From NCBI GenBank assembly GCA_023053685.1, contig JALIGW010000014.1, positions 15,909,090-15,973,089 of the forward strand: 64,000 nt of DNA, given 5' to 3'. The position numbers were made by a program, and so were the translations under genes. Position 1 is the first letter of the stretch; each line of letters begins with the position of its first letter. This DNA is from Diadophis punctatus similis. Its lineage: Eukaryota > Chordata > Lepidosauria > Squamata > Dipsadidae. Of this stretch, positions 22,430 to 35,009 are shown piece after piece. The notes under the pieces are model-generated. The model was not told the origin of the DNA. It saw only the letters and a list, made by a program, of their open reading frames with translations, and made no database searches.

Positions 22430-23365
22430 TGGAACAGATGTGATGAAGCTTATATACAACCCTGTTTCCAATTTTGTCTGAAAAATCTCAACAGGGTCAG
22501 AGAATCGCAGCCAAGTTGATGAGAAGTCTGAGCAGAATTCACCTAAATATACGAAGGCTTCATTGACATCCATGGATTGTTTATAGGCGCAACTCAAAAC
22601 CCTGAAGCTCTGTCTAGTCTGAGATCTGGCTGGTATCTGAAGGGCCCCTGTTCTTACTCCAACTGGCTGGACAGCTGACCGTGTTGCCACACCTTTGTCT
22701 GCAGAAGTTAGGTATCTCCCGTAGAAAAATCCTTCTCGTGGTTATGTCAAAACCTTACAATTTGGTTACTCCAGACCTCCTTGTTGCTCTCTGCTGCTCA
22801 TTTAGGCCTTGGGGTAGTCCATTTAATTGAATGAAGTTGTTTGCGTTTGTCTCCCTGCAAGTGACTGCCTGGTTTTATTCCATACGGGATTTCTAAAGAT
22901 GCTTTCTTAGTTAATTCAAGCATGGAGAATCTGAGTATTTCCAGATCTGGCTCAAAAAGCTCAAAGCTCTCCCAGCCTCCATCGCCCACGTAGTTGGGGT
23001 TTCTGGGAAATGGAGTTTGACCACTAGGAAACATCCCACCCCCAAGTAAATTGCTGCTTTTCTACATCATTCATCTATAGTGGCAAGCTTTCGTTCCATT
23101 TATCGTTTTTACATAATCATTGAATGCACCCTGAATGTCCATGGCCCCAAAACAGGGCAACAACTATTTTAAATCGAGAAATCCATTTTGTAGGAAAAGC
23201 GAGGCGGTATGCAGCAGAGCCCTTTCCAAGACCTCTAATGCTTCTGCAGCTGCAAAAACAATTGCCATCTAATACTTCCCTAACTCTGTGAATGCAGACT
23301 CACGCATACACCAAGATGCACTATAAATCTGAACCATCATTTTGCCTCAAGTGTGGCTCTTCTAT
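22430..23365. other. AMOT intron, nothing recognised
   Basis: Single-copy-looking intron between the first two coding exons of AMOT. No gene or repeat family was recognised. Confidence 0.5.
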
Positions 23366-23369
23366 GAAT

Positions 23370-23605
23370 CTGAGCTGCAGTAGCTAGCAAATAACGCAAT
23401 CCCAATGATACCTACTGTATCCTTCCACCTCCCCCCCAATCACAACTGATGAAGCTTCTTGGATGAGAAGCGAAACGTTTTTTCCTTCTTCTTCCTCAAG
23501 GAAAACAAAAAACAAAACAAAAAAACCAGTCACTTTAGTTGCCTTTTTGAAAACGCACCTTTGAGACAACTATGACCTGGATGACTGAGGATCTCCAGAG
23601 ATATT
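23370..23605 (+). mobile_element. Penelope-like element terminal fragment
   Basis: Shares GATGAAGCTTCTTGGATGAG and the downstream block TGACCTGGATGACTGAGGAT with the ends of the Penelope-like element at 60085-61955. Confidence 0.6.
23443..23482 (+). ncRNA. Hammerhead-like motif (Penelope type), copy d
   Basis: CTGATGA, an extra A, a GCTTC/GAAGC stem with loop TTGGATGA, then GAAA and CGTTT. Both core strings are intact. The cleavage triplet would be GUU, which is weaker than GUC. Confidence 0.5.
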
Positions 23606-23696
23606 TGTCTGAGCTAGTTCTTCAAGGAGGACATTTTAAGGGAGAAAACAAACCTTTATATACATATATATGGAAATTGATTTTTCTGCAACAAAC

Positions 23697-24175
23697 TTTG
23701 ATATATACCATTTCAGACAAATGATTGTCTAATCTCTTCATAAAAACCTCCAGTGTTGGAGCATCCACACCTACTGGGGGCAAGTTGTTCCACTGGTTAA
23801 TTATTCTGTTAGGAAATTTCTCCTTAGTTCTAAGTTGCTTATCTCCTTGTTTAGTTTCCACCCATTGCTTCTTGTCCTGCCCTCAGGTGCTTTGGATAAT
23901 AGCTTGACTCCCTCTTCTTTGTGGCAACCCCTGAGATATTGGAAGACTGCTATATGTCTCCCCTGGTCCTTCTTTTCATTAAACTAGACATACCCAGTTC
24001 CTGCAACCGTTCTTCATATGTTTTAGCCTCCAGTCCCCTAATCATCTTTGTTGCTCTTCTCTGCGCTCTTTCTAGAGTCTCAACATCTTTTTTACATCGT
24101 GGCGACCAAAACTGGATGCAGTATTCCAAGTGTGGTCTTACCAAGGCATTATAAAGTGGTATCAACACTTCACAT
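23697..24175 (-). mobile_element. CR1-type LINE, RT C-terminal region to 3' end, reverse
   Basis: Minus-strand frame 24168-23950 encodes [20 protein letters not shown], then [20 protein letters not shown] and [13 protein letters not shown], typical of CR1/L3 RT C-termini. It is followed by the CR1 3' region at 23860-23700. The frame breaks between these parts. Confidence 0.8.
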
Positions 24176-25031
24176 GATCTTGATGTGCTAGTAGCTTTAC
24201 TCTGCTAAGATCCATCCGTCCCTCCCTTGACTTACGTAAGCTTTGCTTACTGGGCTGTTTCAAACTGTAATAGGCAAAAGGTTTGACTGCTGAGCCCAGC
24301 ACAATACAGTCTACTCAAAAAGGCTCAGAGAATAAAATTCGGTTCTGAGTGGAAACTTTGAGAATGGCATCTCTTTTGTTCACTCGGCCAGATGTTCCCA
24401 ATTGCCCGCACAGACTTCTTCTGCAGACATCTGCCAAAGGCTTTCACAAGGCATCGTAACCTGCCTGTTCTGGCATTCTTCCCTAGCTATTCAGGGAGAT
24501 CAAAGACCTTTTTCATGACCTTTCATGCATACAAACCGAGGATCTAAACACCAGCCGGGCACTGATGCGGAGAAGCAAAGCATCCATTCCCCAAATATTG
24601 GGGCACCATTCTGCCAAGCACTGGACAGGCAGTGGCTCAACTGCTAATTCACACAATTTTCTTGCCAGGGGATTAAAAAAATAAAACAAAGCCTCCCTGC
24701 AAAACCTTTGGCATTTGTTGCGCCTGACCTACATTTCCTGTCACGTGAAGGAAACGCAGCCACTCCTTGCTAGATCATCAAATTGTTCAGGGAAAAAGGC
24801 CGAATTAGCTTGACGTTTCACCCTCTGGATCAGGAAAAGAAATCAGTGCAACCTAGAAGCAAACCACCCTCCACAACTCACCTTGAACATTCTGAAGAGG
24901 ACCCACTGCTAGTCCCCTTGGAGTACAGGGCAAGTTTATTTCAAGCAGGATGTTGGGGACACTCTAGTATTTTTAAAAACAAAATTATGGTCTCTGAGGG
25001 CAGATGTGGTGAAGATCGGGAAGCAGGAAGG
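24176..25031. other. AMOT intron, nothing recognised
   Basis: Intronic sequence without recognisable repeats or coding potential. Confidence 0.5.
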
Positions 25032-25039
25032 GTCTCAAG

Positions 25040-26075
<1,036 letters not shown>

Positions 26076-26455
26076 GTCTCAAGTATCTGTAATATCTAAA
26101 ATCCCTGGTTCCAGAGCTGGCCCTGAATGCCCTGGCTCAAAATGAGCACTTTGTGGCTGAACTTCAGGCGTGCCATATTTTTGGTTGTGGGGGTCAGGGA
26201 AAAGGTGAAGAGTTGGGATGTGGTACAGTGCCACTGACACGCAACAAAAGCTTTCCCCCCGTTTGAGGGAAGATGAGCCTCCAATCCCCAGATCCAACAC
26301 TACCGTCCTGGTGCCCAACTGTGATAAGCCCAAGTCCAACCACCTTTGACAAGGGCCACTCAAGAACACCTGACAACAGAAAGGACAAAACGGCACCCAA
26401 GCGGCAGATTCCTAAACCTCGGCGCTTAGGACCACAAGGAGGCTGAACTGCTTAC

Positions 26456-27282
26456 CGGAATGAGCCGTATTCAGGGGGATGCTGGTACCTCATGGTGGGC
26501 CCGTCAGAGCGTCCTTGCTGGGGCAGGCGGTGGTCACTATAGAAATGCCCAGGATCCAGTTGCTTACAGCCCATGGACGGGCTGGACATGTTCTTGTATG
26601 GGTATTCGGGAGGAGGCCCCCTGTGCTCCAAGACTTTCACCCCAGGCTGCGGAGGGCCTGCCCCAGAAGTCTTGTAGAAGTCATTGGTCTGCTGGGAGGA
26701 GAGGGGGGACAGTGGGGCGCTGGTGACGGGGGCATGGGCCTTCACGCCGCTGGTGGCCAAAGAAAGCTGCATCAGCCGCTCACTCAGGGAGCGGACATGC
26801 CCCTGCTTGAGGTCCTTCAGTCCTTCATCCTGGTGGACCTTCCCTGGGCTCAGCCGCTGTACGGTGGGGCGCCCTTCGGTCCTCATCTTCTGGTTGGAGA
26901 CACCGGTTACATAAAACGCCGCTCCAACGCTGGCGTGTGGCTGACCCCTGAAATACTGAGACTGGACTTTGGCTTCTTCGTAGGTCGGGAGGTCCTCACC
27001 TGTTTGGAGCCTTGGCAAGAGCTGCTTCTCCATGATACAGTTGTCCATTTGAATCTCCTGGCCCTGGGGCTCTTGGCGAGCAACATGGGTCCCAATGGGG
27101 TGGTCCTGGTTGCTCAGCCCTTCGTTGGGAGCCCCGGGGCTCCCGTTGCTGGCAAAAGGCAGGGTGGCCTGCTGGTGCAAAGCAAGGAGGGTGCGGCTCT
27201 CGTTGGGATTCCCATATCGGAGCTGCTCCTGCAGCAAACGCTGTAAAACTGTCGTTGTGGTTTGCTCTTCTGAATTCCTCAT
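26456..27282 (-). CDS. AMOT: AMOT first coding exon (p130 N-terminus)
   Basis: The start is the ATG at 27282-27280, opening MRNSEEQ as in AMOT p130. A longer open frame reaching 27504 crosses the splice acceptor at 27338 and is not coding. Visible motifs by residue: an N-terminal helix at about 8-25 ([15 protein letters not shown]), LPTYEEAK at 98-105, HVRSLS at 162-167 (LATS-type HxRxxS phosphorylation site that controls actin binding), PPEY at 224-227 and PPEY at 269-272. In known angiomotins the L/PPxY motifs bind WW domains of YAP and NEDD4 ligases, so all three WW-binding motifs are kept. The donor is CCG|GTAAG at 26455. The exon ends with two bases of a codon completed by G at 21489. 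The region is rich in P, Q and S, as expected for the disordered N-terminus. Confidence 0.95.
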
Positions 27283-27338
27283 CTCCACTGTGATGCCCCC
27301 TGGGTGGAACGCAAAAGGGGGCCGTGGCTGCCCTGGGC
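27283..27338 (-). other. AMOT: AMOT 5' UTR portion of first coding exon
   Basis: The coding exon is preceded by 56 untranslated bases. The acceptor is a clean pyrimidine tract ending CTCCCCCTCCAG just above 27338. This implies at least one more non-coding exon further upstream, at higher coordinates. A poly-G run at about 27388-27402 (poly-C on the sense strand) lies 50 bases upstream of the acceptor. Confidence 0.75.
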
Positions 27339-27477
27339 CTGGAGGGGGAGAGAAAGGAGGATTACTGGAGGAGCTAATGAGGAAGGGCGGGGGGGGGGGG
27401 GGGAAGAAAGGCGGGGAGAAAACTTTAAAGTTGGGAGAGATAAATAAAAATAGGAGGACCCTCTCGTGAAAGGGCTC

Positions 27478-28316
27478 GCAATCTGGGTGTCCTCCTGGAT
27501 TCACAGCTGTCCTTAGAGGACCATCTGACAGCTGTGACCAGGGCGGCCTTTTATCAGGTCCGCCTGATACGCCAGTTGCGGCCCTTTCTGGATTGGGATT
27601 CCCTGTGCACAGTCACTCATGCCCTTGTCACGTCGCGTCTGGACTACTGCAATGCTCTCTACATGGGGCTCCCCATGAAGAGCACCCGGAGGCTCCAGTT
27701 GGTCCAGAATGCAGCCGCGCGGGTGGTTTCGGGGGCTAATTGGCGCTCCCATATAACACCCCTCCTGCGCGAGCTGCACTGGCTTCCGGTGGTCTCCCGG
27801 GTGCGCTTCAAGGTGCTAGTTACTACCTTTAAAGCGCTCCATGGCATTGGACCTAGGTACCTCCGAGACCGCCTGCTGCCACAAACTGCCTCCCATCGAC
27901 CAGTGCGCTCCCACAGAGAGGGCCTCCTCGGGGTGCCATCAGCCAAGCAGTGTAGGCTGGTGACACCCAGGGGGAGGGCCTTCTCTGTGGGAGCACCCAC
28001 CCTCTGGAACCAGCTCCCTCCAGATTTAAGAACTATTCATGACCTGGCCACCTTCCGCCGTGCCCTCAAGACGTACTATTTTTATCAAGCCGGGCTGGCG
28101 TGAAAAAGTTTTTGGGGTTTTTAAGATTTTACCAAATTTTAATTGTATTGTCTTAAATCAGGGCCACATCTAATATTCTCTTTTAAATGTATACATATTT
28201 TAATGTTTATATTGTGTTTTTACTTGGCTGTTCACCGCCCTGAGTCCCCTGGAAAAGGGCGGTATATAAATTTAATTATAAATAAAATAAATAAATAAAT
28301 AAATAAATAAATAAAA
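27478..28316 (+). mobile_element. L2-like LINE 3' end
   Basis: An open frame (27534-28103) encodes LDYCNALYMGLPMKSTRRLQ, LVQNAAARVVSGANWRSHIT, FKALHGIGPRYLRDRL and WNQLPPDLRTI, the RT C-terminal region of an L2-type LINE, longer than the other copies. It ends in an (AAAT)n tail at 28280-28316. It lies 140 bp upstream of the AMOT coding exon. Confidence 0.8.
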
Positions 28317-28671
28317 GGTGAGTTTCCATGGACTTTTGTAAAGTCCCCACCTTCTATGGAGAAATATCTGGAGGCTAGAACCATGCTTTTTCAAATTTCT
28401 TTTTGAGGGGCACAGGGATACAGTAGGTGACGACACATCACTACAGCAAAAAGGTCGGAGATATACGCCTCATTTGGGAGATGAGGTTGAAGGTCAAATG
28501 GCTTCCGTAAGCTTAAGGCCTTATTTTGCCCTGCCTTTCAGTTTCCAAGACTGAAAGTATCTGGCTGAAAAGGTTGGTGCTCTCCGTGATCTGTGGGCTT
28601 CAAAAAGAAGCGGACGGTTGGATCTGGGATGCCCATTCCGTCCTCCACATCAACCAGGCCAGGTCTAGACC

Positions 28672-28745
28672 AGGGGTCTCCAACCTTGGCAACTTTAAGC
28701 CCGGTGGTCTAGATGAGTTGGAGTGCAGCTCCCAGACTTCCTACT
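28672..28745. mobile_element. Degraded hAT-type MITE
   Basis: CAGGGGTCTCCAACCTTGGC and CAGCTCCCAGACTTCC recall the foldback family, but the second arm is missing. Confidence 0.45.
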
Positions 28746-29232
28746 CCAGAGGCTCATGCACTCTGCTGGATGGAATGAAATGTATGAGAAGAAAGTTTCT
28801 CAAGTCACCATTTGTGGAAGGAACTTTCTGTAGTTGCTCCGTATTAAGGCTTTCATTTACACTTTCCCGTCCCAAAATATGATACACGTAAAGTATGGTG
28901 GGCAGTTGCCGTGGGCGGAAAAGGACAAGCAATCTCTGAAGGCAAGCACGACTTACTTTTATTGGTGGGCTCAGAAGGAGAAGCCGTTCTGAACCATGAG
29001 GAGAAGCTGTCCTTCCTTTTTGGCAAAGCAGGAATAGGGTTTTCACGATCTTGTTTTGATTGGAGTTACTCAATTAATTCTTCACTCTTTAGAAAGATCT
29101 GAAAACAGGAAAAAGTGAAAATTAAAATTCTATATATAAACATGTGTGTGTGTCTGTGTGTGTGCTTGTGTATCCCCAAAAAGTTTCTATTCTTAATTTT
29201 GAGCACAAAAGCAGGCCTTGGGACACTACAAC

Positions 29233-29849
29233 CAGTGGTGGGTTCCTACCAGTGCGGTCCACTCTATAGCACCGGTAGCGGCCTGCTGGTGACGTCACAG
29301 TACCGGTGCGGTCAGTTGCTGGTGCCTGGGTGCGGCCATTTTTTTAAAAAATTTATTCTGCGCATGCCCAGAAGCCGAGCTTCCGGCACTGCGCATGCGC
29401 TGCCTTCCTACCCCACAGTGAGTCCAAGCAGGGGAGGATGGCTGAGGGAGCGCGTGAGACGCTGAAAGAACGGGCGGCAGGAGCTATCTCCATTCCCCTC
29501 CCTTCAGCAGTCCGAGAAGCCACGAACGCGCGGTGATGATCCTAGGCATTTTCGCACGTTTGAGGCTTCTCGAGCTGCTGAGGGGAGGGGAACGGGCGGC
29601 AGGAGCCTAGGATCATCAAATGGAGAGAAGCATTCAGGCCGGACGGGACCTCCTAGAAGAACCGCTGCCGCGGTCTTGCTGCTCCCGCTGCAGGGGGCTG
29701 CATTGCGGGTGGGCAATGCCCCCCTGCTTCTCCGGCCGCTGCCAAGCTCCTGAGGCCCACGCCCACCCGGTCACATGGCTGGCAAGCCACACCCACAAAA
29801 TAAGTCACACCCACAGAGTGGTAGTAAAAAAATTAGGAACCCGCCTCTG
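29233..29849. mobile_element. GC-rich hAT-type element A, TSD ACTACAAC
   Basis: 617 bp, CAGTGGTGGGTTCCTACC ... GGAACCCGCCTCTG, flanked by ACTACAAC at 29225-29232 and 29850-29857. It is CG-dense inside. It is the reverse-orientation sister of 37285-38038. Confidence 0.8.
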
Positions 29850-29885
29850 ACTACAACATTTGTTAAATCCTTAATACCTGAGGAA

Positions 29886-29943
29886 TGTCATTTTATTTCA
29901 ATACACACACACAGACACAGAAACAGACACACACACACACACA
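29886..29943. repeat. (AC)n-type microsatellite
   Basis: Interrupted CA-rich tract following the hAT-type element. Confidence 0.85.
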
Positions 29944-30242
29944 CGCGATTATGGAATCTTTCAAGGTTTTCGTGTTCTTGCCTGAGAACTTGAAGTATCT
30001 ACTAAAGCATCAAACGTCCTAGAGGTGAAACAGAGGCCAATTTTTATTACCTACCTCTGCAAAAGTTTTCAGACTTGGATCTACCTCTTAAGAATCTGAG
30101 ATACCCAGATTAGAAAGAATTCTAGCCACAGGCAACAATGCAGGTGAGACTAGGAAGCACAATGTACTGAGGGCGTCATTCCCTGAGTGCTCCATGTATC
30201 CCCAGCCAGTCTCCCTCAGATAAAACTACCTCCTAATCTGAG

Positions 30243-30560
30243 TGACAGAGGCGATAATTAATCTCACAAAGGAGAAGTTTGATCTTTTCCCAGACATCAG
30301 ACATTAGAAAAGAAACCGTAGTTTAAGAGTCTAAGTAAAAATGTTTATTTCGGTACAAAAACAATAAAACCTCATTAGCTACATGTCTGATATAAAAGTA
30401 GGTCTTGCTTCAATGGAAGCCAGGAACAGAAGGAAAGAATGGAATGCACCCATGCGTACAGGAACATATCAATCATGTGCTCAGGAATAAACCATTATAA
30501 TGAATAGGGATGCATCTCCCTGCATATACATATAACAGGCAATAAAATCACTGCGTGACA
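30243..30560 (+). mobile_element. Solo-LTR-like element, copy 3
   Basis: 318 bp from TGACAGAGGCGATAATTAAT to ATCACTGCGTGACA. The target duplication is CTGAG (30238-30242 and 30561-30565). It shares GACATTAGAAA, TTTATTTCGGTACAAAAACA and CCCTGCATATACATATAACA with the other copies. Confidence 0.7.
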
Positions 30561-31022
30561 CTGAGGACCAAACTCTTCACAGGACAAAGGGAATGGACTC
30601 CCCATACTTATGGGGATGGGCTTTTAGGGCAACCGAGAAGTCTTCCCACTGAGCTTGGCAGGCCCTTTGCCCAGCAAAGACGCATTTCAGGCAACAGAAA
30701 ATTGAATTTGCTGTTTGCGGCCCCAAAGGAAAGGCGTCAAATGGGTGAAGATGACAAGGTTTTGGTGTGTTGGTAAAGGATAAGACATAGAAATTTAAAA
30801 AAAAGGGGGTGAGGGGAGAGGATATTCACCACCAGCGATCCCCACTGCTTGAACCTGGTATCAAATATGGTTGGATTGGGTTAAAAACTTGAGAAAGGGC
30901 ATGAAGTTTCCTAATCAATCAAATTTTCTTTATTCTACTGCTAATCAAATTGTAAGGAATAATATCAACCTCTAGATATTTGGGGATGAAAGGGAAATAT
31001 TCACAATATTTCTAATATTGTA

Positions 31023-31196
31023 CCTTATGATTCTTGATCAATGTATCTTGTCTTTTTATGTACACTGAGAGCATATGCACCAAAGACAAAGTCCTTGTGT
31101 GTCCAATCACACTTGGCCAATAAAGAATTCTATTCTATTCTATTCTATTCTATTCTATTCTATTCTATTCTATTCTATTCTATTCTATTCTATTCT
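31023..31196 (+). mobile_element. Snake1-like CR1 3' end seeding (ATTCT)n
   Basis: Only the last 100 bp of the LINE 3' UTR (GAGAGCATATGCACCAAAGA, GGCCAATAAAGAATTC), continuing into about 13 ATTCT units (about 31128-31196). Confidence 0.8.
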
Positions 31197-31844
31197 AATA
31201 TGCAAAGAGTCAATACTGTATGAGGAAATGATAATAATAAGACTGCCAGGACATGAAGACCCAGGTTAAAATGCATGTACTGCATGCTTGATGTCTCCAG
31301 GGTCACTTGAGGCTAGTTAATTGCTTCGCCAATAAATATATAAGAGTTAATGAATATGTAAAACTGGAGAAATGAAGTAAGAGGAAAAAAACATGTCTCT
31401 TTCATTCCTTGGAAAAGGAATGGAATAAATTTAACAAAAAAAAAATCAAGCCATTGCAATGTTTAAAATATGCATACACTGGTTTGAATTAGGAGCTAAG
31501 ACCATACAAGCAGCCATGTTTTGGCTCGGGATTCTCAATAGTTTACTGTAAAGTAGAGAAAGTAGATTTAAATGGATTGGAGACCTAAAACTCTGCATTT
31601 AAGCAAAATTATAGCTGTTGGTTGGGTTGGGTGAATTAGGAGAAGAGTGAGTAAAGTTATGGAATGCTTTTAGAAAGCAGCAAAGAGATGTAGTGATAAC
31701 AATGGGCACTTTATCTAGACTAGAGAGCTTAACTATGATTACAACTGTATACAAATGACTGTAAAATTCATGTGACCAAACATAGGAAGACAATGAGAGA
31801 TCACTCATATCTTCTTCTGACTGGTTCCTAAGAGAGCTACTAAA

Positions 31845-31849
<5 letters not shown>

Positions 31850-31899
<50 letters not shown>
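31850..31899. repeat. (AC)n microsatellite
   Basis: About 25 uninterrupted AC units. Confidence 0.95.
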
Positions 31900-31900
<1 letters not shown>

Positions 31901-32284
31901 CCTCAAAGGGCTAGGAGAGGACAGGAATGGTAGTGTCAACAGCAAGTTGAGAAAAATGTCTTTAAAAATACAACAAAGTAGAACCTAAGCCAACAGTCTT
32001 CCCCTTTTCTCCCCCATACTTTACAATTCCTGAAAATTATTCCTAGGACTTGTCCTAATCAATAGCACTAAAGCAATAACAAAAGGAATGAAAAGAATGA
32101 AAAAGAGGAGAGAAAAGATTCCAACTGAAACATGAGGATAAAAAGCTTAACATATCAGAAGATCAAATGCTTGTAAGAAAACTAGAAATATTTAAGACTG
32201 CCACAGGATTATCTTAGGAAAGAGCCAAGGCAGGTCTTCACAAAAGAAGCTCCTGAAATGACACCTGAAATGAAAGCCCAGATA

Positions 32285-32728
32285 TTGGTGGCTTCTTCTT
32301 CTTCTTGGGCCATATCCATCATCGGACATTGGTGATCATGTTGCCGATCCTTTTTTTTTTATCAACGGCCGCACGAAAAAGTGCTGCTGAGTTTTGTTCA
32401 AACCAGTCCCTTAGATTTTGAAGCCATTATGTTGTTCTTCTGCCTGGACCTCGCTTGCCTTCAATCTCTCCCTGGAGCAGTGTGTCCCAACCTTGGCAAC
32501 TTGAAGATGTCTGGACTTCAACTCCCAGAATTCCCCAGCCATTCTGGGAGTTGAAGTCCAAACATTTTCAAGTTGCCAAGGTTGGGAAACACTGCCCTGG
32601 AGGATTAAGTGAAGGACGCCGTATTTTTCTGGGTGTCGCATCGCATGTCCAAAATAACAGGCCAGCTAAAGCAAGCCGATGTTTTGGGGTCACCGGCCTG
32701 GCCCATAAGCACCACCTCTGCCGGGCAC
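32285..32728 (-). mobile_element. LINE 3' end (RT C-terminal region), 5'-truncated
   Basis: Minus-strand translation gives FGH-like and MRHPEKYGVLHLILQG blocks, then NLRDWFEQNSAALFRAAVDK and a conserved NVR end, typical of the region after the RT of LINE ORF2 proteins. It ends in a short (GAA)n tail at about 32290. It is frame-broken and interrupted by an hAT-type MITE at 32478-32594. The clade is uncertain. Confidence 0.6.
32478..32594. mobile_element. Foldback hAT-type MITE with TSD CCCTGGAG
   Basis: 117-bp palindrome beginning CAGTGTGTCCCAACCTTGGC. CCCTGGAG at 32470-32477 and 32595-32602 is a perfect duplication. Inserted in a LINE 3' end. Confidence 0.85.
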
Positions 32729-32729
32729 T

Positions 32730-32960
32730 AACAGCGAATGAGGTGGAAGGAGGCTTTAGGGTGTCATTCGAAGCTTTCACCCAGCTGCAGAGGATGCTCC
32801 TCCTTGTCCAGCAGCAGGTTCGCCATGCCGTTCATGGCTACTGTGGCGCCCGTCGAAAACAACAAGAACCCACGCAGCCACCCCGCCCCGCCCGGCTGCC
32901 TTCTCTTCCGGGCTCGGAGCAGCGTGCAACTGGGAAAACACTCCCCATCCAGGGGAATCG
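32730..32960 (-). pseudogene. EAF1-like pseudogene fragment (first exon and 5' UTR)
   Basis: On the minus strand an ATG at 32835 opens MNGMANLLLDKEEHPLQLGE followed by SFE and a TGA at 32766. After the stop the same frame reads HPKASFHLIR. This matches, with changes, the N-terminus of ELL-associated factor 1 (EAF1, a partner of the elongation factor ELL), which continues past SFE into an ASFHxIR block. The 120 bases before the ATG are GC-rich, like a 5' UTR. The in-frame stop and loss of everything after the ASFHLIR block make it non-functional. It abuts the 5' side of a LINE 3' end (32285-32728), which suggests a chimeric retrocopy. EAF2 is a less likely source. Confidence 0.55.
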
Positions 32961-33128
32961 ATTGAGAGGGACCAGGCATGGTTATTTCATTTCATTTTTA
33001 ATTCATGCTTCTTACAATCCATCCCAAGACATTCCGGGTTGCAATCATCCATGTACCATGCTCATCATCAGACGGACCCATTATATATTGGCCTTCACCA
33101 TGTCTTTATGATCAATTAAGGTTCTCAC

Positions 33129-33446
33129 TGACGGAGTGAGAATAAATCTCACAGAGGCGATATAGATCTTTTCCCCCGAATTCAGACATTAGAAATGAAA
33201 CCGCAGTTTAAAGTTCTAATTAAAATATTTATTTCGGTACAAAAACAATAAATTCTAATTAATTACATGTCTGATATAAAATGCGACTTCTCTCATTGGA
33301 AGTCAGAAGAAGGATAGAGCGGAGATTGGAATGCACACATGCATACAAGAACATATCAATCACGTGCTCAGGAATGAACCATTATATTAGATAGAGATGC
33401 TTCTCCCTGCATATACATGTAACAGGCAATAAATCACACCGTGACA
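33129..33446 (+). mobile_element. Solo-LTR-like element, copy 4
   Basis: 318 bp from TGACGGAGTGAGAATAAATC to AATCACACCGTGACA, flanked by CTCAC (33124-33128 and 33447-33451). It is close in sequence to copy 1 at 1307. Confidence 0.7.
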
Positions 33447-33449
33447 CTC

Positions 33450-34360
33450 ACATGATGTTTTGATAATGCTACATTATGATCCTTGGTGATACTGTGTCAT
33501 ATATAGGACTCCCTGGTACATCTGGAGCTCTTACAGGACCTTACTGCCATTCCAAATTACGATTACATTTTAAAGTCATCAAAAGCTGAGGAATGGTAAG
33601 AGAACTAGGTGAACAGCAAGAGGTGACAAAACCGCAAAAGTTGGGCAGACTGAGAAATTGGGACATAAGCCAATGCAGATAATTGTTTCTATAATTGCTT
33701 CCAGCTTTTCACAAAACTGAAGCAAAAGAATTTGTGATGAACAGGAAGCTATTTTGAGAACGTGAATTTCGAGCTGGACAAATGACCCCAATGAAATGTT
33801 AGTGAATGCTTTTGGAAAGAGAAAAGACCAACCACACAATCATCTTCAAGTAAGCAAACAGTGTAGTTGGAAGGGCAAAGGGTTGTGCCAGGTGGCCTCA
33901 GCACTCTAGGCTTCTCATCTTACATGTGGCTTCCCCTTTCTTCCCCAATTTCTCTGTCTCCCTGCCAACTATGATTCAGAGGAAAATACAGGTGTGGCAC
34001 CAGCAGGTGCATGGATGGAGGCCAGATTTTACATCCTCATTCCATTCCTTTGGCTGGTTTCTCTCATTAACTTGAAACAAGCAGCACAAGGACTGGCAAT
34101 AAGAGGACGCCTTCTGCACGCTGCGGGATCTTGACTTCCAACTGTTAAGGACCTATCGTTCCAAAGCCGGTGATCATTTGGAGATATTTAATCCATAACT
34201 GAAGAGTTCCTTGTTGTTAAAGGTCAAACTTTGCACTGCCTTGAGGACTAGAATGCTGCCGTTTTCTAAGCCATCAGAATGGATGTGAGAGCTTGAACAC
34301 CCCAAATGCTTTAAGGTGGCCTGATCCTGCTTGACACTTCCATAACATTACTGGATGCTG
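33450..34360. other. Intergenic/intron sequence, nothing recognised
   Basis: No gene or repeat family recognised; only short chance open frames. Confidence 0.5.
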
Positions 34361-34364
34361 TTCT

Positions 34365-35009
34365 ATTGAGTTTGTTATTGAGTCTGTCATCTGTACCTCT
34401 ATAACTGTCTGGTTTGGTTCTGCAACCCAACAAGGCAGACACAGACTTCAGAGGATAATCAGAACTGCAGAAAAAACAATTGCTATCAACCTGCCTTCCA
34501 TTGAGGACCTGTATACTGCACGAGTCAAAAAGAGGGCTGTGAAAATATTTACTGACCCCTCGCATCCTGGACACAAACTGTTTCAACTCCTACCCTCAAA
34601 ACAACGCTATAGAGCACTGCACACCCAAACAACTAGACACAAGAACAGTTTTTCCCTGAACGCCATCACTCTGCTAAACAAATAATTCCCTCAACACTGT
34701 CAAACTATTTACTAAGTCTGCACTACTATTAATCTTCTCATTGTTCCCATCACCCATCTCCTCCCACTAATGACTGCATGACTGTAACTTTGTTGCTTGT
34801 ATCCTTACAATTTATATTGACTGGCTCCTAATATGATTTGATTGCTTATTTGTACCCGGACTATCATTAAGTGTTGTACCTTATGATTCTTGACGAGTGT
34901 ATCTTTTCTTTTATGTACACTGAGAGCATATGCACCAAAGACAAATTCCTTGTATGTCCAATCACACTTGACCAATAAAGAATTCTATTCTATTCTATTC
35001 TATTCTAAT
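34365..35009 (+). mobile_element. Snake1-like CR1 LINE 3' end with (ATTCT)n
   Basis: Encodes VIESVICTSITVWFGSATQQ then RIIRTAEKTIAINLPSIEDL and the KRAVKIFTDPSHPGHKLFQL block, with the terminal ITLLNK and stop at about 34683. The 3' UTR ends in four ATTCT units. It is 5'-truncated. Confidence 0.8.

Noticed and set aside
26479..27246. 255-codon frame on plus strand opposite AMOT
   Set aside because: Antisense shadow of a conserved AMOT exon.
26452..27504. Start of AMOT at the upstream ATG near 27504
   Set aside because: The frame from 27504 to 27283 crosses a clear splice acceptor at 27338 and poly-C/T sequence; homology begins at the ATG at 27282.
31128..31196. CRISPR-like or satellite array
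   Set aside because: Simple 5-bp ATTCT microsatellite grown from a LINE tail; no spacers. No CRISPR array exists anywhere in the window.
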